Source: Steinernema hermaphroditum (lineage: Eukaryota > Nematoda > Chromadorea > Rhabditida > Steinernematidae). From it: a stretch of DNA of 64,000 bases. Shown one piece after another: positions 14,038-26,102 of this stretch. Below the pieces are notes generated by a model. That model ran no database searches. It was not told the DNA's origin and worked only from the letters and a program-made list of their open reading frames with translations. The stretch covers positions 13,702,001-13,766,000 of the forward strand of contig CM059625.1 in the NCBI GenBank assembly GCA_030435675.1, written 5' to 3'. The position numbers and the translations under genes were made by a program. Each line of letters opens with the position of its first letter. The stretch's first letter is position 1.

Positions 14038-15165
14038 GGCCACATTCCCTTCAAACTCTTCACTTAACTTTTATCATCGCCATTCGTTATGTCAACTAAC
14101 TGAATTGCCTTTGTTCAAAATATAGCTTTATTTAATTAAATATTGGTAATTGTTTTTCACGTGTACGAATCGAGATCAAGAGATGTGACGCAATTATATC
14201 CATTCTTTGTCGTCAGCACATACCGTACTCCTCAAGCATTGTCGACATCTTCGTCGATGAATGGCCACGAGACAGCATCTTCGAAGCTAACACTCCGTGA
14301 CGAGTCTGGCGTCGGAAGCGTGTCGTTAGCGTTGTAATTGTCAAATTTGCGAGGCCAGAAGAACAAACGTGCCGCGGAGCGTGCAGTCGAATTTGGGGAT
14401 GAGACGAGGCGACGAACCGACTGCGTGATTTGGTGTCGAATCTTTCTGCAAAGGGCCAATTTGGGGGGTAGCAGAACGTAAAACTGCGTGATGATTCATT
14501 GTTTCTCGGGTGACCTACCTCAGTGCAACCATAATTAGGCAACTTCAGTGGCCGAGGGTGAGTGGAAGAGTGGCCGAAGAGAGACCAGAGCTCGCGTGCT
14601 CGAGTGTCGCCGTTCGGGCCGAAACAACGAGAAGAGAATGGAGGCGTCCCCGGAGGGCTGGCGCTTTCCACGTGAATAGATTTCTATTCCCGTTGCCTAC
14701 GAGTTCGGCGGACAATAATTACTTATAAATGTAACGTTTTGGTGAACTTCCCGGTCGAACGAGTTGAGGACACCTTTGTCAATCAAGCGTCCGGCCAGAG
14801 TGCAACTGACTGCATAATCACGACTTCCTTTTCAATGCATAGGCGCAAAAAGAGGAGCTGTGGCGCCGACGTTCTTAGTTCCATTGTTTATACCTCCGAA
14901 CGGAAGCCGAATGTTTATAAGGCTGATAAACAAATGATAGCCGAAATGACGGCCACATTCCAGCGCTACGTGCACTACTGAGCGGGCTTAATGAGAAGAG
15001 GCAGATGTCAACATGCATCACACTTTATTTGGCTCACGAGTAGTGGTAACAAACTGCAAACTGGGAGGATACCCGTATGTGGTTGACACGAATCACACCA
15101 TCTTCTGAGAACACTTGTAACATCTGACTCTCCTGTTGTTCGTCGACTACGCCGCAAGTCGCTAA
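14038..15165. other. Intergenic, convergent 3' ends of GMPPB and JMJD6
   Basis: Both flanking genes end here. A minus-strand polyadenylation signal (AATAAA, 15029-15024) lies about 140 nt past the JMJD6 stop. No canonical AATAAA is seen for the plus-strand gene. Open frames on either strand have no recognisable domain or splice pattern. Confidence 0.5.
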
Positions 15166-17029
15166 TTACATTATAGACTTTGGCGAACGACGTAGCTTGC
15201 ATAGGCACTCGTTTTCGTCTTGGTGCGAACAACGCCTGGAACATCACTACGTTAGAACCCAAAAATGAGTAAAATAAGGGTACCTTTTCCTTTCTCTGCT
15301 GAGTAATTTAGGGATTCGCACATGATCAGTTTCGGACACACCATCTGTTTCTGTTTGAGCATGGCTTTCGGACTCCGAATCGGAGCTCGATGATGAACTG
15401 CTGCTGCTATCGTCGGAACTTTCGCCTTCGCTTTCACGTTCCTCTTTTCCGTTGTGCGCGACGTGCTTGTAGCGCTCGATGAGTCGCATGGCATCAGGTC
15501 GATGCATGCTCAGCTGGTGCATCCATCTCGTGTGCATCTTCGGCCGACTGCGTTTCGTTTTTCGCCATACAAACTCCAGATTGTTGAGCGAACAGAAGTT
15601 CTGAGTAAGGGCGATCGTATCGTCAACGTTGATGACAACATGCCACCATCCTAAAGGCGTCATATGAAATGTTTGAGTATTGCCGCCTACTACCTGAAGG
15701 CACAAACATGATTTCTCCGGGGTGTTGAACACATTCAATGAAAGGCACTCCATAATCTGTGTCTTTTTCGGCGAGGAGCCGAGGATACACATGAGTAAAC
15801 CAGGTTGTTGCTTCATCTGGATGTCTTTCTCGGACATCTGAAGGTGGTTTTACTTGTGCCTTAGGCACATGCGGAGGAATTAGGACCCATCTAAACTTAC
15901 ATTGTTCAGATGGGCTGCAATCGACATAATTCTTACTTCTTCCGTCCCACCACGAGTCCATTCCAAGCCGAGGTACCCAACGGGTCTATGTGGATGCCGG
16001 TTCCGGAACGAGCGGGGCCCATGACGAACCATCTATACGGTGGTCGTCGTTTCTCGGACACGTAGTCAAACAGATCGTCTCGGAAGTAGGCCGGCACCTT
16101 GTAGTCCTCAAGCAGCGCCTTCGGCTTGCTTCGCTCTCCAAAGCTGCTGTCGAATATGTATAGAGGGCTATCGTCCTGTGTGGTTTTCATGTAGTCCAAA
16201 AAGTACTTCATTTTTAGTTTGACGGAGTAACCTTCGTCATCCTCTCCGCATTTGAATACTTGATTACGGTACTTTTTCCGAAGTCTCTACAATATTTCAT
16301 TGTAGTGACATGTTGTAAAGTTCATTTAAAAGTACCTCGCGGCACTACTATTCATTCAACGATCCAGTACACAAAAGAAAATTTGATGTCAAGCACTTTG
16401 GCGGATGTTTTATACTTCAATTACCAAGATTAGTTCAGCACGTTTCCATGAAGTAGGACTTCGCACCCTTTGTGATAAACGCTAATGAGCATGCTCTTTC
16501 GTTTTTCCTTTGTGCTCAGTTTTCCCTTTGGCTTTCATGAAATAGTGCACTTAATGCATTTAGTGTAACCATACTTGCTAGCTTTTCTCGTAACAGCGAG
16601 CACGTCATACGGGGACTAACATACGCTGCCCACGTAGAAAGTGACTATGTGTAAAGTCGCTTTTCGCTTTGATTATTCAGGTATTGTCAAGCAACCGTAC
16701 GTACCTCAAAAGTCCATTTTTTCGTTGCTTGCCAGTTGCTGATGAGACCAGAGATGATAACGGGAACTCGCGGTCTTTCGAAATCCCTTGCAAACTGTTC
16801 GACCGACACTTTCAACCCGTTGATTCGGTCGATCTGATCGGGCCTTTTGGTTAGTTTCTCCAAATCTAACGACTTCGCGAGTCCGAGCGTTTCCCAACCA
16901 AAGTCAGTTAGTTCTGAAGGGCGAAAGGATGTCTTTCAGTCGACGTCTAAGTGGCCTACCTGGTCGAGCAGCCCTCTTCGCTGATTCGACACGCTTTTGC
17001 GTGCGACGATGTCCGAATGAATTGACCAT
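15166..17029 (-). CDS. psr-1: JmjC-domain 2-oxoglutarate dioxygenase JMJD6 / PSR-1
   Basis: A Fe(II)/2-oxoglutarate lysyl hydroxylase acting on splicing factors and histones; the nematode ortholog PSR-1 is known for apoptotic-cell clearance. Six exons give 420 residues (human 403): 17029-16960, 16913-16705, 16286-15937, 15890-15694, 15650-15284 and 15235-15166. The basic N-terminus ([17 protein letters not shown]) matches the family. The JmjC core carries [19 protein letters not shown], then [12 protein letters not shown] with the first Fe-binding His and Asp, and [11 protein letters not shown] with the distal His. The C-terminus has a polyserine run followed by acidic and basic stretches (RERKRRC), as in vertebrate JMJD6. 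The intron after exon 2 is 418 nt, the others 43-48 nt. Key catalytic residues are present, so the enzyme should be active. Confidence 0.96.
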
Positions 17030-19038
17030 TTGGAAAAAATCGCGATCGGCTTCACGTTACGTCGGACGGATCAACGAAAAATCGGCACCGAACTGCCCGA
17101 CCGAACGGCAAAAAGCACTGCGAGTTGAAAGCGAAGAAAGTGGCGCAAAATGTGAAAAGGGCGCGATGCGACAGTACGCGTCAGTCGCCCGACAAGCCAT
17201 TCGCTATGAGACCGGCTGGGCGTTCACAATTTTAATTACGCTTACCCTCTTTGCGCAAATGTATTCCCATGGGGCAACGTTCCTATGGCTACAGTGCATA
17301 TGCCGTTGTCGAAATAGGCCCGATAGCCATGCTCCGGCGAGATTAATGCCGTTGTGGCGCGTAAGCTTCACCCACTTAGGACTGGCGCGTCGCATGAACG
17401 GCCGGTTGTAACTCTAGTCGTCCTTCACTGGTCCGTCTATCCGACTCGCCATCGAGGGTGGTCGGATTTCTGAAACTGGCCGCTTAAGTGCGCTTGGCCT
17501 ACAGACTTCTGGCGTATTTCTGGAGTGGACGGCGTCGACGTTGTCAAGTAGGAGGTCTCATGAACGGCACGGGGGGAGTCAGGGAGGATCTGCATCGGAA
17601 CTCATTCTCCTTCGTCTCCCTTCTGAGTTCGCCGACGTTCGCTGAACGGCGTTCAGGCGTTCGTGAATTTTTTCGTCCGTTCGCAGACTCTTCTCTCTAT
17701 TCGGCTCATTAACAACTCCCTGAGCTTCCGACTTGTTAAGCGAACGGCGAGCCAACGAGATGGCCAGCGAGTCACCGCGGACGAGCGGGCAGCTGCAGGG
17801 GCAAATTGACAAACTTTCACTTGCTTTTTCGACATTTTTTCTCACGGCGAACACACTCGTCGGAAGCGAGTCCTATTCTCACCCTCTCGAAAACGAGGAC
17901 GTCCATATCTTATGACCACCCCCTCCCTTGACGGGAGAAGAGCATCGCAGTTTCGTGCTACCTCTCAATACCGCCTTCCTCTCATTCGAAACCTTAACTT
18001 TATTATTACTCGTACGCAAAACCATCAATCCTTTCGGCTGTTCCTTTCTTCGCGCAACTCTCCACCGGAACTGCCGCTGTTCACGGCGCCGTGTGCTTTC
18101 CGTCTTTCACGAACTGATGGGGGAAGAAGCGGGAGGAAGGAAATAAGCAACCGACAACTGATTGGATTTTGATAAAACGTTGGACGAAACTTATGCTCTC
18201 GCGTCGCGTCGCGCACACTCACATACTCACCCACACCAGATTTTAGTGCAGGCTAAAGCCGTCGTTGGATTGTGCAGTAGGCTATCTAGACTATCGATCT
18301 GTAGCCGCTCTTTAGAGTGCCGGGAGCGTAGATGCGGAGGATAGCGCTCTGGCCTGCATATCGCTTGTTCATTCAACCTATATTTTCTCGTCAAACATTC
18401 ATCCTCGCACGAGTATGCAAACTTTCGTTTGCTCCTCAGCAGGCTCGTCCACGGTGACGTTTTATTGACTAAGCCGCTGAGGGGATACTGACACAGTACG
18501 CGGCGTCTCGACACCCTCTGCCTCGCGTCCCCTCACATCGTCCAATCCCAACCCCCACTTTGCTACATCCCGCCAATTTTGTGACTTTCGCAAAGCACGC
18601 ACCACTTACGGTAACGGTGGCTCCTCCCGCAACCCGGCGCACACAATTCGGAGTCGGTTCGCGGCACTGATCAATGAGAAAATATGTTGATATGCTCGCG
18701 TATTGTTGAAGGTTGCTCGAATATTGCACAAATGCCCTCAGTCGTTTATTCTATAAAGTCGTCGACGTCGACAAGTGTGGCGAAACGTGTTTGCGGCGCT
18801 GCGATGTTTTGAATGGCGTCGCCGTTGCATTTTTTCACGGACTCTGGTGCCCTTACTCGCGGAGCCGCCGTAGTACGGTCGTTCTCGTGTCGTCCACTCA
18901 TTCCGCGCGCCTCCTTCTTTCAGGAATAGGTGCTGAGGCTCGCAGTGGCTTCACGGAGCGGTGTATCGCTCGCACTGCCCGATACTCTCTGCTCTGTATA
19001 TACTGTAGTGGTGACAATATTACGTAGAAGACCGCATC
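17030..19038. promoter_or_regulatory. Divergent intergenic region between JMJD6 and G-alpha genes
   Basis: About 2 kb between head-to-head start codons. It must hold both promoters. No TATA box, repeat or RNA gene is evident, and the open frames show no domain signature. Confidence 0.45.
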
Positions 19039-22000
19039 ATGGGTCACTGTACGTCGAAAGACCAAAAAGATCAGAAAAAGCTGAACCGACGCATTGAGGA
19101 TCAGATTAAAAAGGATCAATCGATGTCGTTGAGAATTATAAAGCTCCTGTTATTAGGTGAGATCTATTCTGTTTCGCTGCTTTTCTAACGTATCTTATTT
19201 CGCTGAAGGTGCCGGCGAAAGTGGCAAGAGTACTATCCTCAAACAAATGAGGTAGGAGCACTTCCCTTTTGAATCATCCTATAGTAGTCTGTTGCAGAAT
19301 ATTGCACAAAGACGGCTTTTCTCAGCAAGATCTCGAAATGATCAAGCCGGTGGTGTACAGTAACTGTATACACAGTATGATAGCGATATTGAGAGCGATG
19401 TTCCTCTTGCAGATCGAGTACACCGATTCCGAAAGAGCGGTTCAGTGTCTTCCGTGAGTACCGTCATTGTAGTTTTGCTTGTAGAAGGACAGCCAGCTGG
19501 TGTTCAACACCGTCCACGCGAACAAGGAGGAACTGACGGAAGAGCTTTCGGCGGCAATGCAACGACTCTGGAACGACCAGGGCGTCCGTGATTGTTATGC
19601 ACGATCGAACGAGTACCAGATCGACGACTCCGCTAAATAGTGTGTTCTTTGCTCCAAGACTATGGAGCACTAATTCGAGAGCCCTCTTCAGTTTTTTGGA
19701 CAATCTTCCTCGATTGAGCGCGATCGACTACCTTCCCACGGAACAAGATCTGTTGAGGACGCGAATCAAGACGACCGGAATCACAGAGGTGTTGTTCGAA
19801 CTCAAAGGATTGACCTTCAGGTGAGCCCTTAAGGGTTTCGTGTGTTACTTCAAGGACTGTTTTTTCACCAGCGCATCCAACTGGGTCATTTGCGGTCTAT
19901 TAGTTTGGGTTGCGTATCCGAATTGGTTTTCCGTAATGTGTACATCATTATCACCCTCGATGTGGCAATTTCAATCCAGACACCACGCAAACTTTTTCCT
20001 GTTTTCTGAACCGTCAAATCGTACTTTTGCAAATGTCGGATTTTCGTTTTTGTGCCCTTTGCGTGTGAGCCGTATCTTCGAAAAGTAAATGTAGGTATTA
20101 AGTGACGAACACGTTGCGTGTCAGTCATTACCGCTACGAGAACGTCGAGCGACAATTAAAACTCCATTACTTTTGCTCTTTTACGTCCATAAAAGATTTT
20201 GTCCTCAAGGGTCCTTCTGCGGCCGCCGCTCATTCGGCAAATTCCGGAGGCTAATGAGGAAAGTGAAGTCACGTATTGTGAAAGGGAAAGAGTATATACG
20301 GGCGACGTGAAAAACAAGATCGAGCGAAGTTTCGAATTCGAGATGGAGTCAGGAGAATCCGGAACGAAAGCCTTATTTTCCAGCTTAAATTACACTTGAC
20401 GTATAACGTCAACACGAAAAACGATAGTTTGCCTTTGCTGAGTTCTGAAATTGCAGCGGACTACTTTGCGTCGGTCCACACCCAATAATGAGCCTAAGGA
20501 ACTCAGGATTGACTGAAATAGTAAGGCAATTTGACAAGGGAGCGGAAGCGTTCCCCCTCCCTCCCCCCGATGTGTCAAAAGGAGTTTGATACGGCCATTA
20601 CGATGGCAGTTTCCGCTGTGAAAATATCACATGGCATTAGGCTAAGCCTCATTATTTCAGAGCACTGTAGTCACCTTTGAAGTATGTAAACAGATGTCCC
20701 AAGGCGTGCATCAACTCTTTGCCCATTTTGCTCCCCGACATGGCGAAACTGATGAATGACTTAAATAGGAAAGCTATTTGACACTTCGGCACAATGTTCG
20801 TGAGAAGACATTAAAATTCACGATCGAAACATTGCGTTTTCCCTGCTTCCCTCTGTCCGCCGGGGCCAGACGTCGTAAACAAGGGACTACTGGGTCCAAT
20901 AAGTGAGCGCAAACGTCACGCGCGAAAAGCAAATAAGTAAAATAATTTGGACTTATTGGATGGAGAGTGCTTCATCTGCCCTTTCCGCTGTCTTCCCATC
21001 CACTCAAGTGTCAACAGAGTGTCCACAAAAAAATTTATTCCAGGGTAATAGACGTCGGCGGACAACGGTCTGAGCGAAAAAAATGGATTCACTGCTTCGA
21101 CAACGTCAACGCGATTATCTTCATCAGTTCCCTCTCGGAGTACGACCAGACGTTGCGGGAAGATAATTGCACGGTACCACTCAAGGGCTTCGTTCAGCCT
21201 CAATTCGTACCATCATTTCAGAATCGAATGCAGGAGTCACTGAAGCTCTTCGATTCCATATGTAACAGTCCGTGGTTCGCAGACATCCACTTCATCCTCT
21301 TCCTCAACAAAAAAGATCTGTTCGCGGAGAAGATCGTTCGCTCTCCGTTAACGGCCTGTTTTCCCGAATACAAAGGTACGATAGTCAGTCACCGAAGCAG
21401 ACGGCATTGCCGCAAAGCCGACTGATTATGCAAATGTTCTGTTCGATTGCGCCTACATCCAATTGTGTGAAATCCACGAGAGGGAGTGAGAGAGAGCTAA
21501 AAATGTGAATTATTCTAATCCGATATTCATCTCCTGCTTGGAGCCACTGAAAAATATATGGAATTGGGGGCCGCCGTCCGCAATTAAAATTGAATAATGA
21601 CTTTTCTTTGAACCTGCCATGGGGAAACGAAAACCGGACGAATTATTGAGGGCAATCATCGGCATAAAGGACGAAGTGCGTGGGAATAGCTTCCCATTTC
21701 TTCCCAACACATTCCAATTCCGTAATTTATTGTAATTAGCTGACCTCCTTCGAAAACACTATTCCGAAATGGTGTTATCAAATAGGAAAACAACACGGAA
21801 CAGCACATTTGGGGGACCGCCGCTTTTAAGAATCGAAAATTAAATGCGCTGCAGGTTGTTACGTAGGGGACGTGACATCACGTAGCGTAATGCAAATGTT
21901 AGCAATTAGAATCCGTAGCTAAACGCGGCTACAGTAGGATAAGCAATCATGGTGCGAAACAACAAGCGTTCTCAAGGGATGACGACCTTTTTAAACGAGA

Positions 22001-22475
22001 AGACAAATCTTGTTTGTGAAGAATTACCGGCCATTTTTCTAGAAGGCTAGTCTTTTAACGCGCAGCTCTTTTCACATGGGGCTGTGTTTCAGTGATCCTG
22101 TTAAAAATTTCGTGGGGATTATGAAGATGAGGGATGACGTTAATGAAGAAGGCTATTAGTGGTAAATTAATGCACTTTTACACGCAAAACGAATTACTAA
22201 ACCCATAGTAGAAGTATGTAGATCCTTTACTCAATCTCCGACCAAAACCGATCTCAGACCCGCAATCACTATTCAAATGCATTACAGGGCAACAAAACCA
22301 AACGGAGTGCATTAACTACATCCAGTGGAAGTTTGAACAGCTGAACCGCTCAAGTCAACGGGAAATCTACTGTCACCACACTTGTGCCACCGATACAAAT
22401 AACGTGCAATTCGTCTTAGACGCCTGTCTCGACATGATCATCGCCAAGAATCTGAAGTCGATGGGACTGTGCTGA
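19039..22475 (+). CDS. Heterotrimeric G-protein alpha subunit, Gi/o-like nematode type
   Basis: A membrane-bound GTPase coupling seven-helix receptors to effectors. Eight exons give 351 residues: 19039-19156, 19209-19251, 19298-19439, 19488-19639, 19692-19820, 21044-21173, 21222-21375 and 22288-22475. The start MGHCTS fits N-myristoylation of Gly2 and palmitoylation of Cys4. Motifs in order: P-loop GAGESGKST, switch I with [11 protein letters not shown] (catalytic Arg), switch [14 protein letters not shown] (catalytic Gln), FLNKKDLF, and TCATDTNNV. The C-terminus is KNLKSMGLC: Met sits where pertussis-toxin-sensitive Gi/o proteins have Cys. The donor of exon 3 (GCG/GTTCAG) is weaker than a nearby GTGAGTACC, but only the weaker one keeps frame. 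Introns 5 and 7 are 1,223 and 912 nt. It most resembles the nematode-specific GPA/ODR-3 type; the exact ortholog is not assigned. Confidence 0.93.
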
Positions 22476-24176
22476 TCCTCGTCCCAGTCTCCGACTTCGC
22501 CCCCTTCGATCCAACGCTGCTGTTGCCGCTGTTTGTCTTTCTACACTGCCAAAACAGTTTTGTTTTACTTCAACTCCTTCCTGGAGGAGTCGGTCGGGTC
22601 GGGTGGACTGGATTGGCGACCGCGAGCGAACAAACTTTGTTGCTTTACCGGTATCCTATTCAAGGGACTCACTTCACACAACACTTCTCATCTCATTTTC
22701 GTAAGCTAATCAACTTTCTGTACATATTTTCGTTGTTCTATACAAAAAAATTTCTATATAATCGTTACAAAATGCCACACGAGTCTGCTTTCATTTTGTC
22801 GCCTCCGCTTCTCCTTGCGATCGCAATTGTTTTCTAAGTGAGAGAGTTTAGTAAAGATTGTTTACAGTGCGTGGTCAGATTCGCTCTCCTTACATCTGTG
22901 CCGAACGGTGTTCGTTCGAAAACTGCCTGTTGTAAAGCGTCTTCTATGTGATTACAGTGAGATGTCTCATGCTAGCCTGCTTGTTAACGTTACTTAACAT
23001 CAGTATCTGTGTAGCATGCAGTCTTGCACGCTCCAAGTGGATGTGGTGGCTAAAGCAGATTTTGTTCTCGGTGTCTGCATGTTCAATTTTATAAACGTAT
23101 TCGTGTCTCTGGCTCTTCTACAGTGCATGCGTCGTTCCTCCTTTAGTTTCGCTTTATTAGCTGCAATGATGACAATATGACCAAGAACTACAGATGACAA
23201 TGTGGTCTCAAACCGCTAACCAAACAAGTGATGTCAGGGGTGCCATAACCTTTGATCTTCACAGCCATGAATAAATACGGAACGAGGAAGGGGTAAAGCA
23301 TAAACTTTGGCCTTATTTCCGGCGTTCAATTGTCTCCATAGTCGAAGAATAAAGAGGGTTTATAGCCCTACATTAATGAAAATGGGTATCACGGAATTAT
23401 TTAAGCAATTTCTTTTGCTCTGCACTTTACACACATTCAATTTTCGAGACTGTCAAGGAATTAACATTACGGGGACCACGACATCATAATGTTGGTTAAA
23501 TGTTTGTGACGCATAGCTTTCAGTACATATCGTAAATATAAAGAAAATGAAATTTAGTCAGATGCGTAATGTGACGTGGTTGTTGACGATATGCCAAATT
23601 TGCTTGATTCTAGACGTCTGTGTGGCAGATCTTTGGCATATCCAATGTAGCCGTAATCGAATTTTTTGCACATAGATGGACTTAAAGAAATGCGATACAT
23701 TTGTCGCTAAGATATTCCAGGGAAATCTCGAAATGCCAGGCGGTAGCACATACAGCATGCAATCTGTCGGCATATGGACAAAATTATCAATAATCCAGTT
23801 GTCGCTATAGCAACCGTAATTCTTAATTCTTGCCAGCACCGGTGTATGACATCTGAAATGCACTTCCGGAAGAGTTCTGCAAGCTTTTCAGGATTTGGAA
23901 GCCGCTGTTGTCTTCGCTGCTCTTCAGACCACATGCTTTGTGTTATAGCATCGCTTTTTTGTCAAACCACACATATCGAAGACTGTGCCTGACCGATGAT
24001 TCCTTCATTTCCCGACGCGAATCTGTTTACTTGTGGAGGGAGTGAAAAAGTATTACAGTTCTTACTGCACATAATGTTTTCCTATATTCCGTTTTGAAGC
24101 TTTTCGCATTCGTCGATCATTGGCCCACTGTTAATTTACCTCATGCTTAAAGATTAGAAAGAGGGAAACAGGAAAT
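22476..24176. other. Intergenic, one possible small minus-strand ORF
   Basis: The region follows the G-alpha stop. A frame running off that stop (to 22837) is hydrophobic and AT-rich and looks like 3' UTR. A 75-codon minus-strand frame with a membrane-type segment at 23707-23934 is listed separately. Nothing else is recognisable. Confidence 0.4.
23707..23934 (-). CDS. Possible small single-pass membrane protein, unrecognised
   Basis: A 75-codon frame. The first half is polar and charged with a predicted helix (RRQQRLPNPEKLAELFRKC), followed by a hydrophobic segment (VAIATTGLLIILSIC) and a Cys-rich junction. This layout is sensible for a tail-anchored or single-pass protein. An overlapping frame of about 100 codons on the same strand (23558-23863) is a competing reading. 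No homolog is recognised, and the start has no clear acceptor upstream. Confidence 0.3.
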   Translation of the reverse strand: MWSEEQRRQQRLPNPEKLAELFRKCISDVIHRCWQELRITVAIATTGLLIILSICRQIACCMCYRLAFRDFPGIS

Positions 24177-26102
24177 ATGAGCACACGACGGGGAAACGTG
24201 ACTCCTCAACGCACAATTAGGGAAGATCGAGGATACGAAGAACTGCGCACTAAATACAGTCCGCCACCGTCAAACACAAGAACATATATCGACGGCGACA
24301 TAGAGGTTATCACGATTAGTAGCGGCAGCGAGGACGAACGCGATGCTGCGCCTCAACGAGGCTGTCCACATGTATGTTTGTGAACTGCTCGATTAGCTGC
24401 TATTTCTCGACGATTCAGAAGAAAAAGGACTCAGATGACCTCGAGATGCTTGATCTGGACGACTTGGTGGAAGTAGACTGCGCCGACGACGACGAAGAGA
24501 ACGCTGGAGTCGTCGTTCTAGGTCAATCAGTAAAAAAAGAGGAACTGGTTTGTGAAAAGCTGCGCATTTGTTCTGTAACTAGCAAGATCTACAGGTCGAC
24601 GGAATGGATTCTGACGATGAAGTCATGGCCGTTGGAGACGAGGACTTCTCACAATTGCTTCAGGAGGCATGTTGTGCCATGGGCGACTTCGAGGAGGAGC
24701 TACTGTCGAACGCTGGTGCTAGGGAGGAAGGACTCCCACGGCAACGAAGAACGAGCCAAGAGAAACAACACATCGCTGTTACAAGGAGCAGAAAGAGAAA
24801 GGAGTCCCTGCGTGATTCAAGAAAAGTTAAGGAGCCGAAAATCACCAATGGAGTTCATCCCGAAGCCGGACGGGGAATAGCGACCCCAACTAAACTTTTA
24901 GCATCTACCGCTATTGTAAAACAAGAAGTATCGGAAACGGACAGCTCTACACAGAGCGGTTCTTTTAGAACCTCGAATCAGCTAGTAATGATCAAACAAG
25001 AGGTATTGCCCAAAGAAGAAGATGATAGAATGGACTGCGAACTGAAACAGAACGGCACGGTCACCTCGAATGTGGCTGTGGCATCTTCGACAGCCACTAT
25101 GCAATTGGCTTCTATCAGAGTCGAACAGAACGGCACACCCGGCGACAAGGACGGTTACAGCTCAAATGAGTCTCTATGTGGTCTTAACCGGACCATTCCG
25201 TCGCCGAACCCCCAGTCAACAAAAGCCACTCGTCAGCAGGAGGCGAACAAACACGACGACGCCGAAAAGCAATATGGCAACCTTTATTTCACATCTGATC
25301 CGAGTAATGAAGAAACTAGCAAGACGGTCCCAGTTAAGCGTGAACCTGTGAGGGCGTTTGAGAAGCTGAACACGGTAGCCGTAAGAGAATCGATCCACGA
25401 TGTGGAATCTTCTAGCGAGAGCATCAATGACGAAGAAAATGGAGCAATTTCTGCTGTTGCAACTGTTGAAGTGAACGCTCATATTGCGCTGGTGAGGAAG
25501 AAAGACAACTGTACTGATTCTGGAACTGCACTAGTTGTACCGTATTCCAATAATTTACGAATGTCACCTGAAAGAAGTCCAATGTCTGTTATCCAAGCCT
25601 CTCTTCAGAATGGTACAGTACAAACTGTAAAGGAGGATAGTCCAGTTTTAGCAGAGAACAGTCAAAGTACGAATCATTATACTGCTATTCGTAAAGCAGA
25701 AACTCCAAAAGATGACCCGGCAGAGAACGAAGTAACTTCTACAACGGAAGTGCTTCAGAAAAGAACTAATCCACTGGAGTCGGTAGTTAAGAAATCGAGA
25801 CGTGAGCCTGAGCCGTCCTCTGCTCCAATGAAGAAAAAGGCAAAGATGGTCACACCGTCAACGAGCCATGCAACTGCCCGAATCTCTTTAAAGATGAATA
25901 ACGAAGACATGCACAAAAGTAAGTCTGAGTTACGCACATACCAAATTCATCATTTGCCATAGATATCGGAACATGTCTTCAACGGTTCATCAAGAACGAA
26001 TCATCCAAGCTGGACGCAGAAAAGGTCCTGCTTATGCGGCAAATGGCGGATAAGCAAGTATCGTTCGTCGCCGATATTCTCAAAGAAATGGGATGCAGAT
26101 AG
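24177..26102 (+). CDS. Unrecognised acidic protein with multiple SUMO consensus sites
   Basis: Four exons join in one frame to 595 residues: 24177-24371, 24419-24547, 24595-25918 and 25963-26102. No enzymatic domain is recognised. Near residue 40 lies IEVITISSGSEDE, a hydrophobic core followed by serines and acids, the pattern of a SUMO-interacting motif. Further on are several psi-K-x-E/D sites: VKKE, VKQE, IKQE, VKRE and VKED. The body is rich in Ser, Thr, Asn and acids and likely disordered, with basic patches (RSRKRKE, VKKSRRE, PMKKKAKM) that could be nuclear localisation signals. The last exon encodes a compact, probably helical end (DAEKVLLMRQMADKQVSFVADILKEMGCR). The intron-exon structure and the sustained 1.3-kb exon make it a real gene. 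A nuclear, SUMO-linked scaffold role is inference. Confidence 0.8.

Noticed and set aside
22469..22837. 122-codon hydrophobic plus-strand frame after the G-alpha gene
   Set aside because: It overlaps the G-alpha stop codon, has AT-rich codons and no family match; it is most simply 3' UTR.
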